Positions 14,859 to 28,388 of a stretch of 64,000 nt of DNA are shown here, piece by piece. Every line of letters begins with the position of its first letter. Within the stretch, counting starts at the first letter, position 1. Source of the DNA: Varroa destructor (taxonomy: Eukaryota; Arthropoda; Arachnida; Mesostigmata; Varroidae); NCBI RefSeq assembly GCF_002443255.2, contig NW_019211454.1, positions 29,403,565 through 29,467,564 on the forward strand. The letters are read 5' to 3'. Below the pieces are notes generated by a model. That model was given only the letters and a program-made list of their open reading frames with translations, searched no databases and was not told where the DNA came from. The position numbers were made by a program, and so were the translations under genes.

Positions 14859-17800
14859 GGCGTTAACAGCGAATACTGTTCGTCATTCTCTCGAGAAATA
14901 AATTTCTAGCTATGACAAGGGTATTCAAATGATATCGTCCGATAAACTGATATCTGACCGTAGTTGAGATGAGACAATCGTTATCGGCGTATAATGAAAG
15001 CGTGCTATGGTACGTAATCAATCGTACGTATCAAATGGTTAAGCTTATTTAAAATTTGACCTCGATTGCCTCGAACAGCCCGCATGGCCTTAGCTAACGG
15101 CAATGTCACTGAATAACGTTACGAATCCCAATTGAATCGATAAGCAAATGTTATCGGATCGAAATCGCACCAGCGTGTCTACTCTGATCACTGGATAGGG
15201 GCTCAGTTCGGATTTCGACAGTTTCATTTCTCAGGGGTAACCTTGTGTGAGGTCGGTGAACTTGCCTAGTCCGCGTTTAGCCCGCACTTGACTAGAGATA
15301 GCATTGCCAACGCTACTCTTCCGGGTAGGGTTAGACCATCACTGACAGACTATACCTTGACAAAATCTGTCCGCTCGACCACTATACATACTCATCATAG
15401 GGTATGCGCATGCTGATTGGCCTGCCGGTCGCTTTCTTTCTATTAGCCGTTCCTGCTGGGCGAAACCAAGTGAAATAGAGAAGCGGTGCTCGACCGATAA
15501 AGTTCGTTTGTTAGTGAAATACAATTAGATCTTGGAAGGAGTCAGACCGATCAGAAGAATCGTATGTTGCGGCTAACGTATATGTCTGAGACCATATTGA
15601 TGCTTTCCGCCTCTGATGCAGCAGCTGTGTTAATTAGCAATAATAATAAAAAATAGACAATATGTTAAAAAAAAAATACGTGGATACAAAAAGAGACATG
15701 ATTTATGGAAAGAAACTGCACGCCGATAAGCTCTCAATGAGCTGCGATGCACCTTACGAGTAACACAAACTCAATATTGTGTATGTTATATCATTATTAG
15801 ATGATAGTGAACATTTTCGTTTTACTATAACCGCTCGCGCCTATTCAGAAAACGCTAGTAAACCTTCAAAAATATAGATCAGATCTTTGATAAGATTGCG
15901 CGTATAGATTAATATATCCAGTAACGGGAAGGCCCTAAATGCGGTACCGTATTTGGCCTACTCTTGCCAGATCCGTTATAAGTTTTCCAATAAGAAGTCA
16001 CTTAGCGCGGCCTGGAGTGTCGACCCTCGGCATCCTGAAAAACTGATCGATTTCTTCGTAGACTTTACACTTCAAGAAAGGATTTCATTGTCTATTGTCT
16101 GTGTATCTTCTATGTCTACATTGATCTATTTATTGAAGTCGATGAACGAAATCAAGCACTTCCAAGACTCGAACCTCTGAATTTTAGGTGCCAAAATATT
16201 GGTTTCGTGCTAACCAGGTAGTGCTGAATTTGAAACATGACCGTCACTACAAGTTTATAAGCAAAGCTGCAGCCGCAGGCCGCTAGAGATGGGTATATTT
16301 TTGAACTACAGGCTCTTCAGGCCATCTAGGCTGCATCGAGAAAGCTCTATGTGGATTGTTGAAGTTCAATTTAGTTGAAGCTTGTTGACTTGTTGTGTGG
16401 GCAAAGTACTGGGCAAGGCGCAAGGTATAGACGGCGCTAACTGACACATCGGACCGTTTGTCTTTGTTTTCGAACCTCTATCTTTCAGAGATAGTTTAGC
16501 TTGCAATAGAAAGCGCTGTGCTGGCGATGATGTGAAGGCTCGTTCAGATTTGCCAGGCGCGTCTCGAACCGGCAGAGCTGAACACGTGAGCCACGCTATC
16601 GACAATAACAAATCGATTTGATGAATAACAAGCAAGCCAGGTGACCGGCCGTAAGCGTCCGCAAAGGGTAATGAAGCTAACGGCACTATCTTGGCAGATT
16701 GCGCCGTTTGAGGCTAGCATGCGCCAGGAATGAAGTCCGGAGCAGACCAGCGACCCATTGTTGTATTAAGGATTGGCGGGACTTCATAGCCAGGGCTGTA
16801 CATTGGAAGCTTTTAGCGGGTCGTCGCTATGAAGTTTATCTACGAAATTAGCCCAATTCACTTGTCACATGAATGCAACGTGCCCTTTTAACACTTGGCA
16901 TGCGTACTTTAGGTACGGAACGACAAGTGCATAGGAAAGTTACATGGATTACATATACTATATATATATGCGTGTGCACGTTCAAGATGTGACTCAATGT
17001 CACGTCCGTAGCCGGCAAAATGGCATCACGATCGCAATTGGGTACCTTAGTGGTCTTTGTGCTTTCACTGTTGTTATGACCAGAAATGCCTTTTTAAGAC
17101 GTCTGAACTTTATGGGTTTGATTTAATATGTCCTAAATGAAGACCGACAAGTAAATGGCACATTGCGAAATCTAAATAGATGGCCTTTTGTAGTTAACTG
17201 CCACTGCACAATTCGGGAGTATTTTTAGTTAATTTTGTCGTGATTAAGGCCCTGCATACAGGGCACACTCTTTTCGTGCGGAAAACTAACGATGCTCGGA
17301 AAAATGATAAAACACAGATGTTCAATGCACACATTAGAACATCAAAAGAAATATCGAACTTTTTGATAAAAATAAGACTTATTCTTAATATCATATTGAT
17401 CTAACAACGGTCTGTAGGTCGCGTCACGGGACATATTAGAGCTTTTATAGACGCTTCTAGTCCTGATAGGTCTATCTGGTATTGTTTTTTTGACGAGCAT
17501 ACTTTAGAAACAACACGTACTCTAGAATGCACCTTTAACTAACTTTTCTAATGCATCTCTATGGACTGCTAAATTATTATTACTTGCGTTCAACAGTGAT
17601 CTTACATTGGAATCGTTGGAAGAACATGCAGAAGTTCACTTGGGCCGTTAGCTATTACGAGTCTTAGAAATTAAGAAAATATCGGTACCGTACTCGAGCG
17701 GGGTGGGAGCATCAGCACTATTATTTACCAGTGTATCGAACTTTAGGAAATTTATGGGCCAATGCCAGTACTTACCTACGATTGTCAGTATTTCTATTCG

Positions 17801-19208
17801 GACGGTCGATTCTATGCAATGTATTTCAGGGCTAGCTCCTGTGGCTAGATGATACATTTTGAGAGTATAGACGTTTTCAGCCAACGACAGAGTTACCGGT
17901 GTTGGTTAGAGACCGATGTTACGAATATATTCTCTACGAACTATTCTTTTTGCCCAGTGGCGCACAATCTATCCGTGATGTGCTTGGACGTCAATAGCTA
18001 CAGCTACAGCTACATCTACTGTGGGATTACCCCGCCTTTCTAACAACGTATTTCGCGCACGTGACCACACGTTGCGACCTGGACGTTAAGAGTCCTCGAT
18101 AGTACGAAAGGTTCACCGCTTTGCGCGATTACGCTTTCTCTGCTGGGGGACTATATTCACTACAAGGGCAAGAGGCACCAATGGTAGCGATTAAAGCGCA
18201 TTGTGAAGTGCAACCGGCTACGTAACATCTACATGGCAGCTTTTGGGACAGATAAAGTGGCGACACTTCTTCAAATTCGAGAAGTGCGTGGCTGAAGTGA
18301 TATAGCGAAGATGTAATAAATTCAATGCGTACGTCACCTTATTGGTAATCATGATTTACTGGCCCATTTTGGCCCACAAGGCTCGGCCAGATAACCTCTA
18401 GCCAGTGCACATAGTTATAGGTAACTTTAATGCAGAATTGTTGAAAAAACAGTACATTTTCTATCTCTTATTACTATTGTATGTAGTACGTTTTCTATTC
18501 TTTAAATAACATAGATGTTTTCATTCAGCAGTATAGTTACAGGTGATGGTTGAAGTTCCGTATTACGAATCTATGATAACGGAAAGTTAGAGTGAGATTC
18601 TAATAGACAAGTAAAAAAAATTGAACTAAAGAAGCAGAATTTAGAAACTTATCACAAGACAAGTGTTGATCACTCCTGGAATAGCTTCCACGCTGGACAA
18701 GTAAATCTAAGCTATCCAATAATTGTTAATAGCATGAATGGCACTCGGCAGGTCTTCATCTGCTGTCCTGTAACTGCCGCACGTAATGATCCCGGCACGC
18801 AACCGGAATAGAAAACTGGACTGTTAGAGCTGCAAAACCGAGCGCTCGTTCATACACGGCCAAAATTAAAAGGCCAACATTTGCCTTTCGCGAGGAGGTG
18901 AAAATCTTTTCCAGGATACGTCAGTATTTCATTTCCATACGTTCTTAATGTGAAGAACTGAGTCCGTAAGTCGGAATTAGAGAAGCTTCCCCAACAGGTC
19001 GCCTGCCTGATTAATATGTTGGCCATTACCTAAATGCTTCTGCTTTGTGTCAGTCCTAGAACTTTACACCCTAAAACAAACACGCTGTCAACTCAGTTGA
19101 AGATAATTAATTTGTCATAACGAAGATCAGGCGTCCATCAACCAGAAGACCGGTGTCTGTCATACGCTGCATAGTACAACGTTGCATTTTTATGCGTCTT
19201 AATTTCAG

Positions 19209-19430
19209 AGCCCAATACCATTCTATCCAGCCCACTTCATTTTTCTCAAAGACGGATTCAGGCAGGCCGATTTCCTAGTACGCTCTCTCCTGGCCAGGTG
19301 TTCTACCGTGTACAAGTAAATCCTCCAGACCAGTCGGACGTCCTGTTTCGAGTGCTCGCCCCTAAGAACTTTGTTTCGATTGATCCAAATTTGGGACACC
19401 TTTTCCTGGTCCGGAACCTTAACGAATCTG
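19209..19430 (+). CDS. Ret: Ret exon A: start of mature ectodomain, CLD1 (N-terminal part)
   Basis: Residues 1-75. The acceptor follows a TTTCAG at 19203-19208 and the donor is GTAAGT at 19431; it enters and leaves in phase 1. The segment LHFSQRR...[11 protein letters not shown] lines up with the beginning of mature vertebrate RET (LYFSRD...AAGTPLLYV), and [13 protein letters not shown] lines up with the TGLLYLNRSLD strand. NES is an N-glycosylation sequon. Because the alignment begins almost at the mature N-terminus, the missing upstream exon need only supply the signal peptide and a few residues, and must end in phase 1. No convincing ATG-plus-hydrophobic exon was found upstream. Confidence 0.88.
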
Positions 19431-22400
19431 GTAAGTTCGTCTCGGTTTTGCTAATACTCTGCCTGAATGATTACTGCATATAGTTCACGTAGTACGTGTA
19501 TTTACACCTGCCATTAAACGGATAAAGGAAGCCTGATAGACCAAGTTAGCAGCTGACACAATATAACTCTGTTCGTGAAAATACAAGTGACACGGCTTGC
19601 GAATAATCTGGAAGGAATCGTTTTGCTCAATAAAATGCAATTTTTCGTTTGCTTGATTGAACTTTCCACCACACAACCAACAAGCTATGACGTACTGTCA
19701 CAACGTTTATTATATAACTACGACACAAAAAAAGCACATTTGAATAGATACTCACTAATTAAAGGGTTCGAATTTTTTTTATTTGTAAATTTCTACATTT
19801 ACATGTCAGAACTCGAAAGTACTGAAACAACTGCGGATATCCACAGTTCATTGCCAGTCGTACTCCGTACAAAGGATATTCGTCACCGATTCAGATGCAG
19901 CAGTGATTTATCATGTAATTAATTGCACAGATACCGAACGCGTTATCAATGTGCTTAACGTGTATTGTGCTGTAAGTCTGACTCATAATGTTTTTGCAGG
20001 CCACGACTTCTCGAATGGACTTCGCGTCGAAGTAAAAGCCTCGCATGACTTCTTAGGTTCGGCCCGTACCGTGGTTGAGTTTACAGGTGTGATAAAAAAG
20101 TCCGAGGCGAAATGCTATATTCCATCGAGGGAGCTATGTTTTGCAGCGACGTCTCCTGAGAAAGTTACGATTGCGGTAGACGATGCTAAAAATACGCCAC
20201 TCATGTACATGCTCACACCTTTACAACGATTCTGCAATACAACCGCAAGATACACTTTTTCAGAGAGTAAGTGTTATGACCCTATTTTAGTGTCCATATA
20301 TTCTGCAGACATTATAAAACTGACATTACTTCTTATACGATTCTCAATCACGAAACTAACTGTACTACGCCTATATTGTGCTTCTAAGTTTGACTTCGTC
20401 ATTCTTTGTATGAAAAGTTTATGAAACTTGCGTCATCTGTCGCGACTATATCTCTAGCTTGAACGCATCTATATCAACTTAGTTAACCTCAGCATCGAAA
20501 TGAACTCAGCAAGATTTTTAACCATGTCACGTCGCATTGTAAAATCAAACACATAAACCTTTTTTTTTCTAGGTAATTTGCCAAGAGATACCCGTAAACC
20601 TATCAACATAACACCAGTTTAAACGGAGCCATACGGTCTATTAGAGCCCGAACTCGAGTGATTCTTCCAAGATAATAAAAAAATGCTATAGCGTATTTTA
20701 TTATTCAAATAGTGCATTTCACATGGTAAAACCAACTGTGTTGAAATTCTGATTAGATACAAAGTTGCCAAGGGGCGGCCTACCGCGAATGGCTAACGCA
20801 GGTCTTTGGATGGGTTAGAACGGTAAGCATAAATACGCGGCCACAGCCACTTCGAATTTCAGTATTGGCAAAGCCGTTTGTTAGCTTTACTAGAGAAACC
20901 CGAGATAAGTCTAGCAAGACCGAATCCAGCTAGATGCTTTAGTGGGAACGGGTTCTTGATGCTTACACCGTAATAATAATTGAAGTATTAAAGATAAATA
21001 GAAGAAAAACTGCCACCCTGCTCAAAGAAGCGGATTGTTATTCGGGATCAGGATTACTATAGATGTAAAAGAGCCACGTAATATATTGTTAACCACAAAT
21101 GTAACTAAACGATCATTGATTTAACTCGGCCGGCCTGCCAGCCGGCCTTCAATGGAAGGTCACGATTTTTCGCGAATAGAATACAGTTTGTACGCAATTA
21201 GAGAGAATAAATACACAATTCCGTCAAACCTCATTCGAGACAAAAGTTTATATCGATGCTGACTGGTTCAAGCACGTACGGAGTATGGTTAAGGGCACAT
21301 GATTTTATGTATGATGTATGCTTCCATGAAATATTAATATAGTCTTTATTTATACAATGCAACATGTCGTTTTCTTTTTGTTAATAATAATTGTACGTAC
21401 ATAGGCTAAACGTACATAAGTTTAACAGAGACGATCTAAAAAAAACGAAGACAAAAGCTTAGTGTTACTATTACTGCAAGCGACAATCTTCGTACACGCA
21501 TCCTGACAGGCAGAAGGGTGTAATGAAGAAAAATGCTTTTCCCAGGCGTGAAAAGTGTATTTAGAGTAAAACTTTCTTCAGAACCATACTGACGATAGTA
21601 AATCTATTTGACCAAACGTTTGCTGAAAACGATATTTTAATATGTTGTTTGTATGCCGAGGGACACACATCGTGCAGCTGCGCGTTGTCGGCTCAGAATT
21701 TAAAATCGGGGGCACCGTACGCTAAAAAAACTAGGCCATCTTAGCGCATCGACAGTGGAATTTAGGTCGGAGCAGGGAAAAACTCTTGAAAACTTGACAC
21801 TTTATGCTTGGTGGGAGGAACTTTTCAGCCAGTCACGTGCATAGAAAGCGGGGGTTTTCATATTCAACATTCTTGCTGAACGGAGGTTAGGCGTGATACG
21901 GCGTTTGAAACATTAATTTTCACATGCTTAACGTTGTGGTGTTAAACCTACTCAGGGAGGCCATTGTTGCCAATGAATGCATCGCAAAGATAAGCGAAAA
22001 GCTAGGTCGTTTATACTACAAACAATCCTAATGTGTATATACTATGTAAACACAAAATGGTTCACGTCGGTAGCTTCCCAGAATGCTACTTATCCCAGCT
22101 ACATCCTAGATGAAGCTTTTGAGTAAACCCAGTTAAAGAACTAAACCTTTTTTAACTGTCTTCTGGGGCTATCTTCTGTCTTTCTGCCAAAAACTACTCT
22201 GATAAGTATCGAATATGGAACTTAGTCATTCTGCGTGGTACACGCTAGATTTGTTCATTTTAGCCAATCATCAGTCTGGTAACGATATGAATTTTTCTGA
22301 AATATCTCGTAGAATCCGCAGAAGTTGCACAAGAGAAGCCTTTCAACGAAAGATATCTTTAGTAAGCACTTCTGCTAATATAATAAATGCAAATTTTTTT

Positions 22401-25400
22401 ATGCAGAAAATAATCGTAAACCATTGTAACACACAAAAAATTTGCACTTATTTATTTAAAACCCCTATAAATAAAACTAGTTAAAAAAAACGTTCGCTAT
22501 TATTACAAATATTGGACATTGCGAGCATTAGTTATTACCAGGTCTGTATTTTTTTTCTCAAATTACAGTAGCGCGAGTGTCACTATATGCTATATATCGT
22601 GATCTCTGAGCTTCTAAAAAAACACGTTTCTCCGCTGAATGGTACTTTTTCAAAGGTTCAAAAAGTCGTGTATGAATAATTTCTCTATTAACTAATCAGT
22701 AGACCTGCGGCAAGTATGCCGGTCATGTATGAACGTGTATGAGGACGTCCTTAAATTTCATCCAAAAGTGACATATAATCAACAAATCGATAAAGACAGA
22801 AAAAACTTTCAGTTTTTTTTTCGGGTTTCTGATGTTGGATGTAAAAAGATCATTAGCCACATTTCAAGATGGCTACCGTTAGGATAGTGATCAATGCGCT
22901 TACTTAGAAGGTTTGCTAATGGTGGGTCAGATGGTGTTGCTTGTCAATCATTAGTATTGCAAGTTAAACAAGCGCTTTAGAATCAACAAAAGCATAAACG
23001 GCAGTTTTTTTTTACTCAGTTCGAAACACACTGTATGTCGTACTACGTCGCATTGAAATCAGATAATGACTGAATAATTATGTTTCATAATTTCAACGTC
23101 TCCCCTAGGTGATCTGTTGTACTACGATGAAGCTACACATACCGTTCGCACAACTCGTCCAGCGGTCTCGTCAGACTTTGACCCAGCACATCAATCATTG
23201 ACAATGTCCTGCCGACTAAATAGCCTCAACGGGCCTGTCTTCAATCATACCCTTATGCTAGTCTCTGCTGCGTTCGGCATAGAATCGTCAACACCAACAG
23301 AAACGCGGCCAAGTGAACCTTTTTGCGATATCATAAGCTACAAGGGCAGGGTGAGTTCCAGCTAGAAAAACACAAAGTTTGCAAGATATTCGCAGCTGTT
23401 AAATTATTCTGCCTCTTTTTTGTTTGCGAGAGCAACTATAATTAACTCAATGTAACGGATTCCGTTTCAGAAGTTTGCGTGCCAACTTCAAGTGCTGGAT
23501 GTCGACCCCAGAGGAAAGTTTACTGTTAAAGTTGTGAATGATAGCTTAAACATATTTAAAGCAAAAGCCAAATTGGAGTTCCCAAATAGCGACGAATTTC
23601 GTCGAGTTATCATAGGTGAGATAAATCATTGGGATTTACTTTTTTCTTTGGCCGGGTCCAACCAATGAAGTGCAGAAGTATTTTTTATTTAGTACAAAAT
23701 AATTATCTTTGACTATCGTAAATAAAAGAGAATAACGTGGATCATCGTAGATTTGTTTCTTATGATTGATGTTACGTCGATGGCGAGTCGTTTCACTGGA
23801 AAACAATAAGTAGAATATGTCCTTCGTTTTCACATCGACTTGTTCGTGAAAGACGGTTAGGTACTTTCAATTACGAAGGACAAAACGTTACCCACTAACA
23901 ATTGCCGCAGTATTTAGATGGGACTGAAGCGCGATCCGGTCGAATATCGTCTCTTCAACTGGTTCTTCTACTGAAATAGGATAATTGAGTTTTGCTTTGT
24001 CCTTTATTTGTGGCTGGCAAAGTCCTTTCACCTCCTACCGCTATCTAGTTAGTCCGCCATGTGCTTAGGGCGTTACGCAAGTGTATGTATACATAAGGAC
24101 ATCCGTAATAACTTTCTTTATGGACAAGGATGAACCTTTTTCTTTCTAGAAGATCTACGTCTGCATAGTTTCAGTTATTATTATAATGTAATACTAACCA
24201 TAACAACACATCTTGTTAGTCTCTACAAGACAACATCGTATTATATATAAGACTAGAGAAGTGTATTGTCCTTCATAGGTAAGTTAGCGTTTCCGTAGTA
24301 ACACCTTAGGTATTATCGTACTTTTATATGCAGAAACTGTAGAAGACGCTGACTAGTTTCTCTAGCAGAATATCCCTAATAGTGTAGTGGACAGAAAAGG
24401 ATCTGAAACAGAGCCATGTCAGAAGCGTCGCTAGCTACTGTGTTCTAACCTTAGAAGGTCTACAGCCGAAGGCTTATGGTAGGCGGATTCAAATATGATA
24501 GCGATCATCACCGCTATTATATTGTTTTTGTATGTCTATTCCCGAACGTACATGCGTCAGATATCTTTTTGACGTTTTATATTATTACGTCCAAGCCCAA
24601 TACACCTGACTGATCCGTAACTATATTAAAACTATCGCCTGTATGGTAAGCCAACATAGGAAACCTGTATAATACTTCCCGACACTGATAGAATCTGACA
24701 AATAAAGTTCAAGCATAAACGTCACAAATGCATTTGTCTCACGAACAATATCAATTAGGAAACATTTCCTAAAAGTCTCTTCAAGTCGATATCGAAATAA
24801 GTATTTTTTGCGCTTGTGCTAGGAGCTGTGTAAAGCCTACATACCGGGCATAGATAAACAGCTTACGTACGAACTATAGGCTAAGCTTTTATCGGCTCAG
24901 TGTCTCCTTTACCGGCACTCGATATTAGCGATAACACTGCCTTTGAAGTGTTTTCACAGTGGAACCTGTCATCTGATGTTTACATACATCAGACTCTCAC
25001 GACAATTTCAACATAATACTTGCCGCATTAATATTCAATATCACAACACCCAATGCCACAAGATATATAGTAAACAGCTCAGCAGGTTTGCCCTCTAGGT
25101 TAACGCCTGTCATAACTTAAATAATCTATTATATATTAATCGTGATTGTATTCTTAATAATTGACACTTTTTATTAACTGTGTTTTCAGATGTAAATGGC
25201 CGTAAGGGTGTATCATTTTATCCTAATGTCTATTATAATTTTGGCATCATCCTTGAAGAGAGATCCACGACGGATCATACAACTTACCCAAAAAAAGTGA
25301 GCTCATAAGATTTCCTTGTGTTATAGAAATCTACCAAGGCCTTAGATTTGTCGCCTGTGGAGTAGTAAATGATTATTACAATGGACTGAACGCACATCAA

Positions 25401-28320
25401 ATGGCCATTATCATAGCCAGCCTTCACGAACCCACAGTTAGCCAATCTGAGATTGCTTCCATTAGCAAACCTCGAGAAATTCTAAAATATAATAAGATAA
25501 AAATTTGTATTTGCTATTAGAAAACAAAAAATAAAATTGGAACAGGGCAACCAATTCGGTTGATCAGCCTTAGAAGCTATATACATATTATTCTAGATGT
25601 TTTCTTAAATTTATATAGAAAACATGAACTTTGGCCTATATTACGAAGTTCTAGTGTACGAAAGGCATGTATTTTTCCCAAGCTTCCTAATTGTATCATT
25701 GGTGGACATTCTTACAAACACTAGATTAGACGCACATAGGCTGCTGAGCAAGTCTTCCAACCATGTGGGAGACGACGCAAGCTCTAACGACTTTCAGATG
25801 AAGACTTCAAGTAGGATGTCTCTCATTATTTTTCGTCAGGTCTTTTAAATACTTTTTAAATAAAGGCACGAAGAAAAACAGCCAAGGATTTTCTAGATTG
25901 AGTAAGGTAATGCTCAGCCAAAATCTCACCAGAACTTTGCAAGTTTTAACAAAGTGTGTATTGAAAAAGGTTGGTCGTTTCACAGATAACGTTGAACGAA
26001 TCTTTTTTTTCTTCTTTATTGTTTTTGTAGAAATGTTTTTCGAAGTATATAGTAAAGGCAGGAAACTGAAAATTACTTTCGAGGCCTGATAAATGTATTG
26101 TTCGATCGAACCTTTTGCAATTGTTCGGCTGCTGGTTCCGTCTCACAAATAGCCTCAAGTATGATGATGGTTTTCGATACAATCTGAATCATTCAGACTC
26201 ACAAAAGTGACATCAGATCATGATGTAGAAGGCGGTTATCTTAAGCGTGTACATGTTTTAACACATTGCGATTGCGCCTGATTTTAGTGGAAATTTCATG
26301 GCAGAGCTACGAACCATTCGTTGATCGAACATCGGATTGACCTGAGCAGAGCACAATCAACGTCCAACCTAACGGCGGGGTTAAGTAGCATCTATTCAAG
26401 GGTAAGTTGTATTTATAACAGCTGAACGATAAGATCCTGTTGCATTCTCACGTTAAACAAATGACCCTTTATCGATAGCACTAAATCAATTCGTTTTTGG
26501 CTTGATTTAAGTAATGCTAATTATGGGAAAAGACGGCACCTATCAAGGTAACTCAGCTATATACGCGTTTTTCGGCTAATTGGGACGCCATCCATAGAGG
26601 CGGTACATTGATAAATATATTTTGAAGCTTCTGTAAAGGAATTTCAACCTAAGCCATATCAGGATTTTTGGGGTTGCCGAATTTTTCATGTAACATCTTG
26701 TCATACAAGAAGGTTATCTACTACTGTCCTTCTAGAATTTTCGTATTATCAATAATTAGACCCAGTTTGACGAGCTGAGTCGACGGGAGGTCAGTTGAAT
26801 CTGTTCAGCAAGACATCCCCTCTCAAATCCCAAATATGTAACCCATACTGAATCGTATACGGGACTTATTTGTTCTGTCTTACATCCAAGGTTGTCGTAA
26901 GGACTTCTTTTATTACCAGCGACACACAATAGGATTTTCCATGAGTTCTTATAGGGTCCTACTATACGTCAATCTCTCCACAAGTGTTGTTGTCTCTAAT
27001 GCATATTTCATAGATTTGAAAACTAGTAACAAAGGCGTATACAAGTTTATGTGTAAATGCGTTAATAGTTTAAAAAACGTTTCGAACAAACTCAGGCGAA
27101 ATGTGAAAAGTCAAGCAAATGCAAACATGGAGTGGGTCACATTTAAAATGGGTAAATAAGATGCACAAAAATGAAGCGTCAAAATCTGCCAAATATGCCT
27201 ATTTTCCGACCTATTCAGTACACACGTTAGGCAAACGTTCGAAGGTCTGTCAGTTGGCGTCATTGCGACGTTATTAGATATTTCTGAGAATGTAGCTAGA
27301 TAAAAAAAACATCGAATTTCAAAAATGAATCGAAAGAAATTTCATACACTTTGTCGACCTAATACTTTTTGCAACATAAATTGTGATGGTTACTCTTAAG
27401 AACAACTCCTTTTTTAAAAAAAATAACGATACTCGCCCACTTGTGGTCACGTTGCAAAAAATCAATCTTTGCAATAAATGCCAAGAAATTATTTTTTACA
27501 TTAAGTGAAATAATAATGCGTGTCCGATAGGCAAAACGATTATGTCCAAACTTTCGAAGGCACGGCAGTAGATCTGTAGTCCTAGAGACATGGATGTCTT
27601 CCTGAGGGATGGAGTCCTAGATTAATTTAAAGCCTTTGAACAGGTGATTCCTTCAGTAGACGCAGCACGATAATTACATGCCGTAATTGCTAATGTTGAA
27701 ATTTTAACTGGCGATGGCCACGTATTCCACCTACGTACAAGAACCTCTTTCGTTGACTATGGAAAACCATGCCAAATACATATACCAGTGCTATATACAG
27801 AATAATTGAAAAGTTTTAGGGAAAACTATTGTAAGTAAGGTATTTCGCTTCGTACAAAAAAACATGCACAAAACGTTGCTTCCTGCCCAAGATTCGGTTA
27901 GAAGCGCGCGGAGATATCTACGCAAGTATGTAATATATAAAGAGTAAGTATTTTGATAATACAACTTGGATTAAACCCAATCGTGAAGCTTAGCGCAATT
28001 TCTTGAACCGAAATTGCCCTTTGGAACGCTTTACGAGTCCAAGAGAATATGATTACGCCTTGAGTGCTACATTTCTCGAGAAGGCTCGAAATGGAAATTT
28101 CGATATCTCAAGTGTTAGTTTCTCGGTCAAAAACCTACATTTTATGAAAAGTAATATAACCTTCTTTTTTTCTTTCGAATAAGGCCTTCAGTGTGGCCGA
28201 GATCAGCCAAGATTCAGTACCTTACAGGGCACCTCAATATTGGACATTGCACAAGATCGTGGAAAGTAGATATTTTCTGTGTAACATGCTGCCCGGTCGT
28301 GTAATCGTTGTCGTCGAAAT

Positions 28321-28388
<68 letters not shown>

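Larger units (their letters stand above)
1..19208. other. 5' flank or first intron of Ret, no supported gene
   Basis: About 19 kb with no exon I can support. It must hold, or lie downstream of, the missing first Ret exon. Open frames here are short, lack recognisable domains, often begin at non-ATG codons and show no splice-phase logic. It contains several TA microsatellites, an ACGT-type repeat at 11,449, a CTG repeat at 13,529 and a 17-T run near 10,172. The open frame with ATG at 8306 on the minus strand is listed separately. Confidence 0.6.
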
